Below, in pieces: positions 1-11,100 of a stretch of 64,000 bases of DNA. Position numbers and translations under genes: made by a program. The notes under the pieces were generated by a model. The model was given only the letters and a program-made list of their open reading frames with translations, did no database searches and had not been told where the DNA came from. Numbering within the stretch: the stretch's first letter is position 1; each line of letters opens with the position of its first letter. Source of the DNA: Nocardioides sp. zg-1228 (lineage in GTDB: Bacteria > Actinomycetota > Actinomycetes > Propionibacteriales > Nocardioidaceae); NCBI RefSeq assembly GCF_017086465.1, contig NZ_CP070961.1, positions 248,001-312,000 of the forward strand, given 5' to 3'.

Positions 1-861
1 CAGCAGGCCCAGCGCACGGCCGGGCGGCGGATCGGCGACTTCACGCGGATGGTCGAGGGTGACGCCCGCCGGCGCATCGCCGAGGAGAAGGGGCCCGGGC
101 ACGTCGTCGACGCGACCGTGCGGCCGACGATCGACCGGCTCGACTTCACCGCCGCGCGGCGCAGCGACCTGGAGGAGATGCGCCGCGAGATCTATCCCCT
201 GGCCCGTCGGCTGGCGGCCCGGCTCACCAAGGAGCAGCACGCCCGGCGGCGCGGTCCCCTCGACGTACGCCGCACGGTGCGGGCCTCGATCGCGACCGGC
301 GGGGTGCCGCTGACCACCCACCACCGCCCGCGACGCCCCCACCGCACCGAGCTGGTCGTGCTCTGCGACGTCAGCGGCTCGGTCGCCAGCTTCGCGCAGT
401 TCACCCTGATGCTGGTGTTCGCGCTGCGGGAGGCGTTCAGCGGGGTGCGCGCCTTCACCTTCGTCGACGACGTCGTCGAGGTCAGCGACAGCTTCCGGCC
501 GGGCGCGGACGTCGTGGAGGTGATGGAGTCGCTGTCGGGCCGGATCTCCCACGCGGCCCTGTGGGGACGCACCAACTACGGCCGCGCGCTGACCCGCTTC
601 GCCGAGGACCACCCCGACGCCGTGGGACCGCGGTCCTCGCTCCTCGTCCTCGGCGACGGCCGGTCCAACTACAGCGACCTGGCCGTGCCGGTGCTCGCCG
701 ACCTCGCCGGCCGCGCGCGGCACGCCTGGTGGCTCAACCCCGAGCACCCGCGCCACTGGGGCACGGGCGACAGCGCGGCCGACCGCTACGGCGAGATCGT
801 GCCGATGGTGGAGTGCCGCAACCTCGCCCAGCTCGGCGAGTTCGTGCACCGCATCGTCTGA
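1..861 (+). CDS. CoxE-like VWA domain protein (N-terminus cut off by window edge)
   Basis: The reading frame is open from the first base, so the true start lies outside the window; 286 residues are visible. An arginine-rich stretch (DVRRTVRASIATGGVP) is followed by a von Willebrand A fold with the metal-site motif DVSGSV and a later strand LLVLGDGRSN, the arrangement of the CoxE-like VWA family. Proteins of this family normally work with a MoxR-type AAA+ ATPase in maturing a metalloenzyme; that partner, if present, would lie upstream and is not visible. The gene ends three bases before the stop of the converging operon, with no terminator between them. The target enzyme cannot be deduced. Confidence 0.8.
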   Translation, partial: QQAQRTAGRRIGDFTRMVEGDARRRIAEEKGPGHVVDATVRPTIDRLDFTAARRSDLEEMRREIYPLARRLAARLTKEQHARRRGPLDVRRTVRASIATGGVPLTTHHRPRRPHRTELVVLCDVSGSVASFAQFTLMLVFALREAFSGVRAFTFVDDVVEVSDSFRPGADVVEVMESLSGRISHAALWGRTNYGRALTRFAEDHPDAVGPRSSLLVLGDGRSNYSDLAVPVLADLAGRARHAWWLNPEHPRHWGTGDSAADRYGEIVPMVECRNLAQLGEFVHRIV

Positions 862-864
862 CGC

Positions 865-2190
865 TCAGCCGGTGAGGAACCCGAGCTCGTGCATCCGGCT
901 GATCTCGGCCCTCAGCTCGGGGTGCTCGGCGCTGTCGGCCGCGCGCGCGCCGGCGACGTAGAGCTGGGTGCCCTCGGCGCCGTCGGCGTCGAAGACGACC
1001 GTGAGCCGGTTGGCCGTGGCGGCGTTGATCAGCGAGCCGAGCAGCACGACCGGGTCGGAGCGGTCCTCCAGCGACAGCACGCGGGTCGCCTCGGGGATCC
1101 GGGGCACCTGCGCCGACGGGGCGCCGGCGGTGACGACCTGGTCGACGACGAAGCGCGACGAGCGGGCGCTTGCGGCGATCTCCGCGGCGATCGTGCCGCC
1201 GGACGCCGACCCGACGAGCATCACCCGGGCGTCGTCGTCGGTGACGGCCTCCTCGATGGCCCGCACGACCTGGCTGACGGACGTGGTGGGGTCGGCCCCG
1301 ACGAGCCGCAGCCGGCCGGAGTCGTGGGCCAGCGAGCCGGGGAGGTAGGCGATGTAGCGCCCGGTGCCGACGCGCTGCACGCTGATGCGACGGTCCTCGG
1401 CGAGCAGGGTGGCCATCAGCTCCTCGAGCGAGCGGGGCGCGCTGCCGGCGCTGGTCTCCACCTCCGCCGGCGGTGTCTCGGCCTCGACGAACGAGCCCGC
1501 CGAGTCGCGGAACGCGGACACGGCGTCGGTCGGGAACGGGTCGATGCCGATCGCGCGGAGGCCGCCCCGGGCGGCGTGGGCGCCCTGGTCGGAGGCGAGC
1601 ACCCCCGCGGTGAGGAGCGAGCGCATGTGCAGCCCGTCGAGCAGGCCGCCGCCGCCGGAGAGGTGCTCCATCAGGTCGGGGTTGTTCTCGGCGAGCTCGC
1701 TGAGGTAGGCGGTGACGCCGTCGCGGTCCATCGTCTCGGTCTCGATGAGACCGGCGCTCACGATCGCGCCTCCGAGCGCGACCTCGGGCGCGAGGTAGCC
1801 GATGGCGCGTCCGGCGATCGAGCCCAGGGTCTTGTAGGCCGCCTCCTGCAGCTCGTCGATCCACCGGTAGGTGAGCACGGTGGCGCGGACGACGAGCGCG
1901 TCGGCGTCGAGCTCGACCGAGCGGGTCAGCAGGCCGTGCTTGCCGGTGGTGGCGGCGCGGATGTCCTCCTCGGCCTCGGCCCACGTGGCCGGCGAGAGCT
2001 CGCCGGTGTCGACCACGTCGTCGTCGCCGAGGATCTCGGCGCCGAGGCGCGCGCGGGTGCGCATCTCGTTGCCGGAGCTGTCGAACAGGTCGGCCAGGGC
2101 CAGCATCTGGTCGTACTTGTCGGCGGCGACCGACGCGGAGGAGTCGGCGGGCTCGTGGTCGTGGGTGCGCGGGATGTCGAGGTCGTTCAT
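865..2190 (-). CDS. Helical protein with a degenerate alpha/beta-hydrolase domain, candidate T7SS-associated
   Basis: This 441-residue protein is the last gene of a three-gene operon. Its start (GGAGGA eight bases upstream) overlaps the stop of the preceding gene as ATGA. The first 270 or so residues are mostly helical with short hydrophobic stretches. The C-terminal third resembles a lipase-3-type alpha/beta hydrolase: a strand (VMLV) runs into a glycine-rich elbow GSASGG at 327-332, followed by VVTAGAPSAQVP and a late LEDRSDPV. In canonical lipases the elbow reads G-x-S-x-G; here the nucleophile position holds Ala329, flanked by Ser328 and Ser330, so the domain may be inactive or use a shifted serine. 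No signal peptide is seen. Its link to type VII secretion is inferred from the two upstream genes and the nearby ESX locus. Function unknown. Confidence 0.7.
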   Translation of the reverse strand: MNDLDIPRTHDHEPADSSASVAADKYDQMLALADLFDSSGNEMRTRARLGAEILGDDDVVDTGELSPATWAEAEEDIRAATTGKHGLLTRSVELDADALVVRATVLTYRWIDELQEAAYKTLGSIAGRAIGYLAPEVALGGAIVSAGLIETETMDRDGVTAYLSELAENNPDLMEHLSGGGGLLDGLHMRSLLTAGVLASDQGAHAARGGLRAIGIDPFPTDAVSAFRDSAGSFVEAETPPAEVETSAGSAPRSLEELMATLLAEDRRISVQRVGTGRYIAYLPGSLAHDSGRLRLVGADPTTSVSQVVRAIEEAVTDDDARVMLVGSASGGTIAAEIAASARSSRFVVDQVVTAGAPSAQVPRIPEATRVLSLEDRSDPVVLLGSLINAATANRLTVVFDADGAEGTQLYVAGARAADSAEHPELRAEISRMHELGFLTG

Positions 2191-3134
2191 CGATCGTCCT
2201 CCGGGGTGACGACCTGGGCCAGGACGGGCGCCAGCTCGGTGGCCAGGTCGTCGGGGTCGACCCGCACGACGGCGACGCGGGCGACGTCGTCGTGGCGGGG
2301 GGTCAGCGAGTGCCAGCCGTCGCGCAGCAGCACCCACGACACGACCCCGACGGACGTGGTCGCGCGGTCGGAGACCTCGGCGGCCAGGATCCGCATGCGG
2401 CCCCGGCTCTCGGTGTGCACGGCCGACACCGCGGCAGCGGCCTCGGCGTCGCCGAGCTCCTCGCCGTCGGCCAGGACGATCCCGTCGGAGTGCCCGACGA
2501 GCACCGGCACCAGGTCGGCGCGACCGGAGCGGAGCGCCTCCCCGACGGAGTCGGCGAGCGCGTAGGGGACGTCGAGGCGCGCGGGCACATGGGAGACACC
2601 CAGCGCCAGCTCCTCGGGCGGCGCGGTGACGCGGGCGAGCTCGGCCGTCCACTGGTCGACGGGGAACCAGGCCAGCTCGAAGACGATGCCGTCGCACGTC
2701 GACAGGCTCGCGACGGCACCCCCGGACTGGCGGTGCCACGCCTTGACCTGGGTGGCGCCGGCGGCGACGTCGATGTCGAGGGCCAGGCGCGGGGTCGCGA
2801 GGAGGCCGACCGCGCCCAGGACGCCCGGGTCGGCGCCGCCGGCGCCGAGCAGGCCGCGGCGGCGCAGCGTGTCGTCCGGGTCGTGGAGCGTGCGGACGGC
2901 GTCGGTGTAGGCGGCGTCCTCGACCGAGCCACGGCTCTGGCCGAGCCGCCCGGACAGCGAGCCCGGGACGTCGGGTCCGGCGGCGTCGTCGGGCAGGTCG
3001 AAGGGCAGCGGGGCGCCCCCGGCGAGCTCGGCGACGAGACGGAGCTCGGGCAGCGTGAGGGCGAGCCGTCGGGCCGTCGCGTCGAGGAAGCTGGTCGGCG
3101 GCGGGGGAGGCGCGGTGAGGTCGATGGTGACCAT
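2187..3134 (-). CDS. EspG-like protein, putative T7SS substrate chaperone
   Basis: A 315-residue soluble protein, middle gene of the operon; it starts one base past the stop of the WXG-like gene and overlaps the next gene by four bases. The overall pattern resembles ESX secretion-associated EspG proteins: an N-terminal helix (LTLPELRLVAELAG), a central half with ATPRLALDIDV and a strand-rich GGAVASLSTCDGIVFELAWF, then a second similar half ending in a strand-turn-strand RDGWHSLTPRHDDVARVAVVRV. EspG proteins bind PE/PPE-type substrates and keep them soluble until export. No PE/PPE gene is in the window, so the client could be the WXG-like product encoded just upstream. The family assignment rests on pattern similarity only and is tentative. 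Confidence 0.5.
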   Translation of the reverse strand: MVTIDLTAPPPPPTSFLDATARRLALTLPELRLVAELAGGAPLPFDLPDDAAGPDVPGSLSGRLGQSRGSVEDAAYTDAVRTLHDPDDTLRRRGLLGAGGADPGVLGAVGLLATPRLALDIDVAAGATQVKAWHRQSGGAVASLSTCDGIVFELAWFPVDQWTAELARVTAPPEELALGVSHVPARLDVPYALADSVGEALRSGRADLVPVLVGHSDGIVLADGEELGDAEAAAAVSAVHTESRGRMRILAAEVSDRATTSVGVVSWVLLRDGWHSLTPRHDDVARVAVVRVDPDDLATELAPVLAQVVTPEDDR

Positions 3135-3135
3135 G

Positions 3136-3561
3136 TCAGAGTCCCGGCAGCGTCACGGTCAGCCAGTCCTTGTGACCAGCGGGCGGAGGGTCGAACGAGA
3201 GCAGGGCGGCGTCGGACTCGTCGGTGGCCGTGTCGCGCGCCTCGGCGTGGGCGGCACGCGTGCGGGCGTCCTCGACGAGGCTGGTGGCCTTGTGCGCGCG
3301 TACGTCGATCGCCTCCTTGTGCGTGTCGACCTCAGCGAGGTGCCGGGCGAGCGAGTCGGCGGCCGTCTCGTGGTGGGCGGCTGCGGTGCGCAGGTGCGCG
3401 GCGCGCTCCTTGATCCGCTCGCGCATCGCCTCGGCGGCCTTGCCGTGCCACGGCACGGCCTCGGACTGCGAGACGAGACGGGTGGCCAGCGCGCGGATGT
3501 CGCCCCCCTGCTCGCGCAGCTGCGCGACGCGCTTGCGGCCCGCGGCCGTGTCGCCGTACAT
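3136..3561 (-). CDS. WXG100-like small helical protein, putative T7SS substrate
   Basis: First gene of the minus-strand operon, 141 residues, with a clear ribosome site (GAGGGAG) before the ATG. It is almost entirely helical, with a W-H-G turn at residues 38-40 between two long amphipathic helices, the hallmark hairpin geometry of WXG100/ESAT-6-like proteins, and a proline-containing tail of about 40 residues. It is longer than a classical WXG100 protein (about 100 residues), and no C-terminal YxxxD/E export motif is seen, so it may travel as a partner of another protein. The operon with an EspG-like gene and a hydrolase-like gene suggests a secretion role. Inference from fold and context. 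Confidence 0.6.
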   Translation of the reverse strand: MYGDTAAGRKRVAQLREQGGDIRALATRLVSQSEAVPWHGKAAEAMRERIKERAAHLRTAAAHHETAADSLARHLAEVDTHKEAIDVRAHKATSLVEDARTRAAHAEARDTATDESDAALLSFDPPPAGHKDWLTVTLPGL

Positions 3562-3708
3562 CGATCACTCCCTCTCGTCCGGGGACGCCTACCCCGGCCC
3601 GGCGTTCGTCAAACGTGGCGTCCCCACCGGGCATTGTGCCCTAGTGAGGGAGTCTGGTGGCGGGCCGTTGCGGGCCTCGAACGGGGCGTCGGGGTGCTCC
3701 GTGGCGGA

Positions 3709-3714
3709 TAGGAT
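3709..3714 (+). promoter_or_regulatory. Candidate -10 box for the cation/proton antiporter gene
   Basis: TAGGAT lies 37 bases before the antiporter start, leaving a leader of roughly 30 bases that carries an AGAGGTG ribosome site. No convincing -35 box is visible. Confidence 0.4.
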
Positions 3715-3751
3715 CCGGACCGCCCTGCATCACGAGCCACCAGAGGTGTGC

Positions 3752-5269
3752 ATGACCTTCGACGTCCACCAGCTCGACGAGTTCGTGCTGGTCGGCGCCG
3801 TGGTGACGCTGGCGGCCATCCTCGCGGTACGGCTCTCTGCGCGCGCCGGGCTGCCGTCGCTGCTGATCTACCTGTTCATCGGCGTGCTGCTCGGCGAGGG
3901 CGGCCCGTTCGGCATCGTGTTCGAGGACGCTCAGCTGGCCCACGCCCTCGGCTTCGGCGCGCTGGCCGTCATCCTGGCCGAGGGCGGCCTGACCACCGAC
4001 TGGCGCCAGATGCGCTCGAGCGTGGGCCTGGGCCTGTCGCTGGCGACGGTCGGCGTCGCCGTGTCGGTCGCGGTCGTCGCCGTGGGCACCCACTACCTCC
4101 TCGGCCTGCCGTGGGAGCTCGCGATCCTGCTCGGGGCCATCTGCTCGCCCACCGACGCCGCTGCCGTGTTCTCCGTGCTCCGCGCCCTGCCGCTGCCCAG
4201 ACGGCTCACCGGCGCGCTCGAGGCGGAGTCCGGGCTCAACGACGCCCCGACCGTCGTGCTCGTCGGCATCATCTCCACCGGCGCCGTGGGGGAGGCCGGC
4301 CTGCTCGAGACCAGCGGGCTCATCGTCTTCGAGCTGGTCGCGGGCGGAGTGATCGGGGTCGCCGTGGGCGTGGCCGGGGCCTGGGTGATGCGTCGGGCGG
4401 CGCTGCCGTCCTCCGGCCTCTACCCCCTCGCCGTCCTGTGCCTGGCGTTCGCGGCCTACGGCGCCGCGTCGGCGCTGCACGCCTCGGGCTTCGCCGCGAT
4501 CTACGTCGCCGCGCTGATCCTCGGCAACAGCGAGCTGCCCCACCGCGTGGCGACGCGGTCGTTCTCCGAGGGCGTCGCCTGGCTGGCCCAGATCGGGCTC
4601 TTCGTCATGCTCGGCCTCCTGCTCTCGCCCGGGCGCATCGACCTCGAGACCGTCGTGCAGGCGCTGGTGACCGGGGTCGTGCTCACCCTGGTGGCCCGGC
4701 CGCTGTCGGTGCTCGTGAGCAGCGTGGTGCAGCCGATGGCGCCGCGCGACCTGGCGTTCCTGTCGTGGGCCGGCCTGCGCGGCGCGGTGCCGATCGTGCT
4801 CGCCACGATCCCACTGTCGGAGGGCGTGGACGGCGCGGAGCACCTCTTCGACATCGTCTTCGTGATGGTGGTCGTCTACACCCTGCTGACCGGCCCGACC
4901 CTGCCGTGGGTGGCGCGCACGCTCGGGGTCGCCCGGCGCTCCGAGCCACGCGGCCTCGACGTGGAGGCCGCCCCGCTCGACCGGGTCGCGGCCGACCTGC
5001 TGCAGGTGACCATCGCCCCGGCCTCGAGGATGCACGGCGTCGAGGTGGGTGAGCTGCGGCTGCCGCAGGGCGCCTCCGTCTCGCTGGTGGTCCGCGCGGG
5101 CGAGGTGCTCGTGCCCGAACGGCGCACCGTCCTGCGCCACGGCGACGACCTGCTGGTCGTCACCCCGCGCAAGCTCCGCGAGACCACGGAGGCGCGACTG
5201 CGGCAGGTCTCCGACAACGGGCGCCTGGCCCAGTGGGTCGGCGACCCGGCGCGCCCCGAACGCGAGTAG
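3752..5269 (+). CDS. Potassium/proton antiporter, CPA1 family, with C-terminal TrkA-C domain
   Basis: The product is 505 residues. The first 390 or so form about a dozen hydrophobic segments typical of the NhaP/CPA1 exchanger fold, including SPTDAAAVFSVLRALPLP and AESGLNDAPTVVLVGII, the conserved ion-site regions with an Asn-Asp pair. A soluble tail with the TrkA-C pattern (LPQGASVSLVVRAGEVLVP, then HGDDLLVVTP) should bind a ligand or nucleotide and gate transport. This layout is that of NhaP2/CvrA-type K+/H+ antiporters. The open frame extends about 175 codons further upstream, but the ATG used here has a good ribosome site (AGAGGTG) and begins exactly where hydrophobic helix 1 is expected. 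It converges on the LytR_C gene with 15 bases between. Confidence 0.88.
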   Translation: MTFDVHQLDEFVLVGAVVTLAAILAVRLSARAGLPSLLIYLFIGVLLGEGGPFGIVFEDAQLAHALGFGALAVILAEGGLTTDWRQMRSSVGLGLSLATVGVAVSVAVVAVGTHYLLGLPWELAILLGAICSPTDAAAVFSVLRALPLPRRLTGALEAESGLNDAPTVVLVGIISTGAVGEAGLLETSGLIVFELVAGGVIGVAVGVAGAWVMRRAALPSSGLYPLAVLCLAFAAYGAASALHASGFAAIYVAALILGNSELPHRVATRSFSEGVAWLAQIGLFVMLGLLLSPGRIDLETVVQALVTGVVLTLVARPLSVLVSSVVQPMAPRDLAFLSWAGLRGAVPIVLATIPLSEGVDGAEHLFDIVFVMVVVYTLLTGPTLPWVARTLGVARRSEPRGLDVEAAPLDRVAADLLQVTIAPASRMHGVEVGELRLPQGASVSLVVRAGEVLVPERRTVLRHGDDLLVVTPRKLRETTEARLRQVSDNGRLAQWVGDPARPERE

Positions 5270-5284
5270 GCGCGGCGGCCCGCC

Positions 5285-5788
5285 TCACTCCGAGCCGGTG
5301 GCCCGGCAGTAGGTCGCGTCGGTCTCGGCGACCACCGACTCGACCTGCTTCTTCTTCAACGACCGGAACTTCTCGCCCACGACCACGACGACGCCGGGAC
5401 CGAGCGCGTCGCCCTCGACGACCTGCGCCCGCTTGAACTGCCGCTGCACCAGCACCACGGCCGGGTTGGTCGGTTCGGAGGACCAGATCTGCGTGGTCGC
5501 CGCGGGGAGCGGCGAGTCGCCGACGGTGCCCTCGACGAATCCGCGCTCGGCGAGCTGGGCGCCCGTGGCACCGGCCAGCCCGCTGCGCTTGCTGCCGTTG
5601 AAGACGCTGACGACGACCTGGTCGCGCCGCACCTCGGACCCGGCGGTGACCGTCGTGTCCTCGCAGATCGCGACCGGCTCGTCGCGGGGCAGCGGCGCGG
5701 TGAAGGCGCTCCACCCCCAGGCGGCCGCGGCGAGCACCAGCACCGCGAGGCCGGTCAGCGTGAGCGCCGACCGCGCCGCGCCGCTCAC
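5285..5788 (-). CDS. LytR C-terminal domain protein, membrane anchored
   Basis: A 167-residue protein with a single N-terminal membrane helix (about residues 8-30) followed by an extracytoplasmic LytR_C domain: VVVSVFNGSKRSGLAGATG, then AERGFVEGTVG and VLVQRQFKRAQVVEG. The LytR_C domain is found in cell-wall glycopolymer ligases and in short stand-alone actinobacterial proteins such as this one, which lacks the LCP catalytic domain. It starts with GTG overlapping the stop of the preceding gene (GTGA), so the two are translationally coupled. Probably an envelope protein; the exact role is not known. Confidence 0.75.
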   Translation of the reverse strand: MSGAARSALTLTGLAVLVLAAAAWGWSAFTAPLPRDEPVAICEDTTVTAGSEVRRDQVVVSVFNGSKRSGLAGATGAQLAERGFVEGTVGDSPLPAATTQIWSSEPTNPAVVLVQRQFKRAQVVEGDALGPGVVVVVGEKFRSLKKKQVESVVAETDATYCRATGSE

Positions 5789-6084
5789 TGCTCACCTGCC
5801 AGATGGACGCGGGCGTGCAGCACGCTGCGCTGCTGCAGCGCGGCGCGCAGGGCGCGGTGCAGGCCGTCCTCGAGGTAGAGGTCGCCCTTCCACTGCACGA
5901 CGTGGGCGAACAGGTCGCCGTAGAAGGTCGAGTCCTCGTCGAGGAGGGCGTCGAGGCGCAGGGTGTCCTTGGTGGTCACCAGCTCGTCCAGGCGCACCTG
6001 GCGCGGCGGCAGGTCGGCCCACCCGCGCGAGTCGAGACCGTGGTCGGGGTAGGGCCGGCCGTCGCCCACCCGCTTGAAGATCAC
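5785..6084 (-). CDS. Small conserved actinobacterial protein (often auto-named VapB-like antitoxin)
   Basis: 99 residues, starting MIFKRVGDGRPYP from a GTG codon. It contains conserved segments seen in many actinobacterial genomes: PPRQVRLDELVTTK, DSTFYGDLFAHVV and GDLYLEDGLHRALRAAL, ending in a short ARVHL strand. Such proteins are commonly labelled type II antitoxins, but no toxin gene adjoins it; its partner is the LytR_C gene. A TATGAT box exactly six bases before the GTG suggests a leaderless transcript, divergent from the HerA-like gene. The family is recognised; the function is not. Confidence 0.65.
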   Translation of the reverse strand: MIFKRVGDGRPYPDHGLDSRGWADLPPRQVRLDELVTTKDTLRLDALLDEDSTFYGDLFAHVVQWKGDLYLEDGLHRALRAALQQRSVLHARVHLAGEQ

Positions 6085-6090
6085 GGCGTG

Positions 6091-6096
6091 ATCATA
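6091..6096 (-). promoter_or_regulatory. -10 box, leaderless promoter of the small conserved gene
   Basis: TATGAT on the minus strand ends six bases before the GTG start at 6084, close to the ideal -10 sequence. There is no ribosome site between the box and the start. Confidence 0.6.
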
Positions 6097-6140
6097 ACGA
6101 CGGCCCGCACGAGGGCCTCGTCGTCGACCGCCCCGCTGAC

Positions 6141-6146
6141 TAGGCT
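6141..6146 (+). promoter_or_regulatory. -10 box, leaderless promoter of the HerA-like gene
   Basis: TAGGCT ends six bases before the ATG. It is divergent from the TATGAT box about 45 bases away, so two leaderless promoters sit back to back in a 68-base gap. Confidence 0.55.
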
Positions 6147-6152
6147 CGGCCC

Positions 6153-7760
<1,608 letters not shown>

Positions 7761-7880
7761 CGCTCGCCTTCTGGGCGTTGCGGGAGGTCGTACGTACTGA
7801 CGCGTGCCTCCACAGGACGTCCGCGGGCGGCCGGCCCGGTCCCCTGTGAGGGCACCTTCGGCTGACCCTCGGCAACACCC

Positions 7881-8126
7881 GGTGCCCCGGGCGTGGTGTG
7901 CCAGGGACCTCCGGTGTACCCCGGGCGGCAGCTGGGACACCCTCGTCCCCGCTGTACACGCCGGATCCGACCTGTTGAGCGGGGACGAGTCCGCTCGAGC
8001 CGGGGGTGCCCCGCGTGGTGCGCCATGGAACCTCCGGTGCGCTCCGGGCGGCAGCTGGGACACCCTCGTCCCCGCTGGACACGCCGGATCCGACCTGTTG
8101 AGCGGGGACGAGTCCGCTTGAGCCGG
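7881..8126. repeat. 123-bp tandem duplication carrying a 12-bp hairpin in each copy
   Basis: Two adjacent near-identical units with an exact 123-base period occupy most of the 405-base gap between the HerA-like gene and eccC. Each unit contains the perfect inverted repeat CTCGTCCCCGCT / AGCGGGGACGAG (arms 7942-7953 and 7978-7989; 8065-8076 and 8101-8112) around a 24-base loop containing GCCGGATCCGACC. No convincing coding signal is seen: the open frames across it only extend shadows of eccC. It lies 3' of two converging genes and could stop transcription from both sides. The rest of the gap (7761-7880) shows nothing recognisable. Confidence 0.85.
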
Positions 8127-8165
8127 GGGCGCCCCCGCGGGAGTGCCCCCCGCCCCCGCCCCCGG

Positions 8166-11100
8166 TCACATCGTCGGGTCGAGCCAGGCGAGCTGGGCGG
8201 TCTGGGTGCCGCCGTCGCGGGTGACGACGCGGGCGCGGCCCTCGGGGGCGGGCTGGGGTCGCAGGTTGCCGATCAGCACGCCCTCGTCGCGGGGTCCGGA
8301 GAGCATCACGCCGGGCATCGCCAGGTCGCGCAGCGACTGGATGACGGGCTCGTAGAGCGCGCGGGACGCGCCACCGGTGCGCCGGGCCACGACGACGTGC
8401 AGGCCGACGTCGCGCGCCTGCGCCATCAGCGGCTGCAGGGAGGAGACCGGCGAGGACTGCGCGGTCGCGACCAGGTCGTAGTCGTCGACCACCACGAAGA
8501 CCTCCGCGCCGGTCCACCACGACCGGTTGCGCAGCTGCTCGGGCGTCACGTCGGGGCCGGGGATGCGGCCCTCGAGGTAGCTCGCGATGTCCTTGAGCGT
8601 CGGCGTCGCCTGGGTGGCCGACGTCAGGTAGTTGAGCAGGTACTCGTCGGGCACCTCGCCGAGCATCGAGCGGCGGTAGTCGACGAGCACGATCTGCGCC
8701 TCCTTGGGCGTGCGCGTGCGCATGACCTCGTGGACGTACGCCCGCAGCAGCGCGCTCTTGCCCGACTGCCCGTCGCCGAAGACCAGCATGTGGGGCTCGG
8801 CGTCGACGTCGAGCCCGATCGGCGCGAGCTCCTTCTCGTTGATGCCGAGCAGGATGTGCTTGGCGGGCAGCTGGCGGCGTACGGCGTCCTCGCGGACCGC
8901 CTCGAGCGTGACCAGCTCCGGCAGCAGCCGCAGCTTGGGACCCTGCGGGCCCTTCCACGCGGCGGCGACCCGGTCGATGAGGTCGTCCACGCCGTCGCCG
9001 AGGGTGTCGGCGCTGCCGTCGCCGTCGATGCGCGGGAGCGCGCCGAGGAAGTGCAGCTTGGACGGCACGAGGCCGCGGCCGGGTCGTCCGACCGGGACCA
9101 GGGCGGCCACCTTGCGGTCGATCTCGGAGTCGAGCGGGTCGCCGAGGCGCAGCTCGAGCTTGGAGCCGAAGACGTCGCGCATCGCCGCGCGGTAGTCGGC
9201 CCAGCGGGTGGAGGCGGTGACGATGTGGAGGCCGAACGTGAGGCCGCGCGCGGCGAGCTGCTGGATCTCCATCTCGAGGTCGTCGAACTCGGCGCGCAGC
9301 GTGCTCCAGCCGTCGATCACGAGGAAGACGTCGCCCCACCCGTCGTCGGCGCGGCCCTGCGTGCGCCGCGAGCGGTAGGTCTCGATCGAGTCGATGCCGT
9401 TCTCGCGGAAGTAGCCCTCGCGACGGTCGACGATGCCCTCGACCTCGGCCATCACGCGCCGTACGACGTCGGGCTCGGAGCGGGTGGCGACGCCGCTGAC
9501 GTGGGGGAGCCGGGCCAGCGGCGCGAACGTGCCGCCACCGAAGTCGAGCACGAAGAACTGCGACTCCAGCGGCGTGGTCACCAGCGCCATGCTCGTGACG
9601 ATGCTGCGCAGCATCGTGCTCTTGCCCGACCGCGGCCCGCCGACGACGGCGACGTGGCCGGCCGCGCCGGTGAGGTTGAGCGTCATCGTGTCGCGCCGCT
9701 GCTCGCGCGGGCGGTCGACGGTGCCGAGCGGGATCACCAGGCCGGGCACGTTGCGCCACTGCGGCGACGTGAGGCCCAGGTCGGGGCTCTCGACGAGGTC
9801 GGGCATGAGCTCGTCGAGGGTGTCGGGCACGTCGAGCGGCGGCAGCCACACCTGGTGCGCGGCCGGCCCCTTGCCGATCATCCGCTGCACCGCGACGTCG
9901 AGAAGCGAGGGCTGCTCGCCCTGCTGCTGCGGCTGCGGTGCCACCTCGGCCACCTCGTCGGTGGTCGGTTCGAGCGCCTGCACCTCCGAGATCGTGAACG
10001 GCAGGATGCCGCGGATCGCGCCGCCCTCGTCGCGGGTCACGCGGGTGCGGCTCGACGGCGGACCCGAGACGTACGCCGCCTTGAACCGCAGCAGCGTCGA
10101 CTGGTCGGGCTTGAGGTAGCCCAGACCGGGGACGGCGGGGAGCTCGTAGGCGTCGGGCACGCCGAGGACCGCCCGCGACTCGCCGGCGGAGAACGTGCGC
10201 AGGCCGACGCGGTAGGACAGGTGCGACTCCAGCCCGCGCAGGCGGCCCTCCTCGAGCCGCTGCGAGGCGAGCAGCAGGTGCAGGCCCAGCGAGCGGCCGA
10301 GGCGGCCGATCGCGACGAACAGGTCGATGAACTCCGGCTTGGCCGAGAGCATCTCGGAGAACTCGTCGACCACGATGAACAGCGACGGCATCGGCTCGAG
10401 GGGCTCGCCGTTGGCGCGCGCCTTCTCGTAGTCGCGCACGGAGGCGTAGTTGCCGGCGTCGCGCAGCAGCTCCTGGCGACGGGTCATCTCGCCGGACAGG
10501 GCGTCCTGCATGCGGTCGACGAGGGTCAGCTCGTTGGCGAGGTTGGTGATGACGGCCGAGACGTGCGGCATGTCGGCCATGCCGGCGAACGTCGCACCGC
10601 CCTTGAAGTCGACGAGCACGAGGTTGAGCTGCTCGGACGAGTGGGTCATCACCAGCCCGAGCACGAGGGTGCGCAGGAACTCCGACTTGCCGGAGCCGGT
10701 GGCGCCGATCACCAGGCCGTGGGGGCCCATGCCCTGCTGGGCGGACTCCTTGATGTCGAGGTGGATCAGGCCGCCGGAGTCGCCGATGCCGATCGGCACG
10801 CGCAGCCGGTCGCGGGCCGGCCGCGGCCGCCAGGCGGTGGCCGGGTCGTAGGTGAAGATGTCGCCGAGGCCCAGCAGGTCCATGTGGTCGGGGGTCGTCG
10901 AGGTGATGTCGACGGCGCCGCCGGACGACGACGACTCGGCGCTGGCGGTCTTGAGGGGCGCGATCCGTCGGGCGAACGCCTCCGCGGTCGCGATGTCGCA
11001 CTGGTCGGCCAGGGCCCGGACGGGCTCGCCGCGCAGCCGCAGCGCCCGCACCGGGCGCTTGCCGAGCTCGTCGGGGGCGTCGACGAACTCCAGCCGCAGC

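Noticed and set aside
5785..6084. Toxin-antitoxin pair with the VapB-like protein as antitoxin
   Set aside because: The coupled gene encodes a LytR_C envelope protein, not a PIN-domain toxin, and no other toxin candidate adjoins it.
7881..8126. Insertion sequence or miniature transposable element
   Set aside because: No terminal repeats at the outer edges, no target duplication and no transposase; the units are simply adjacent copies.
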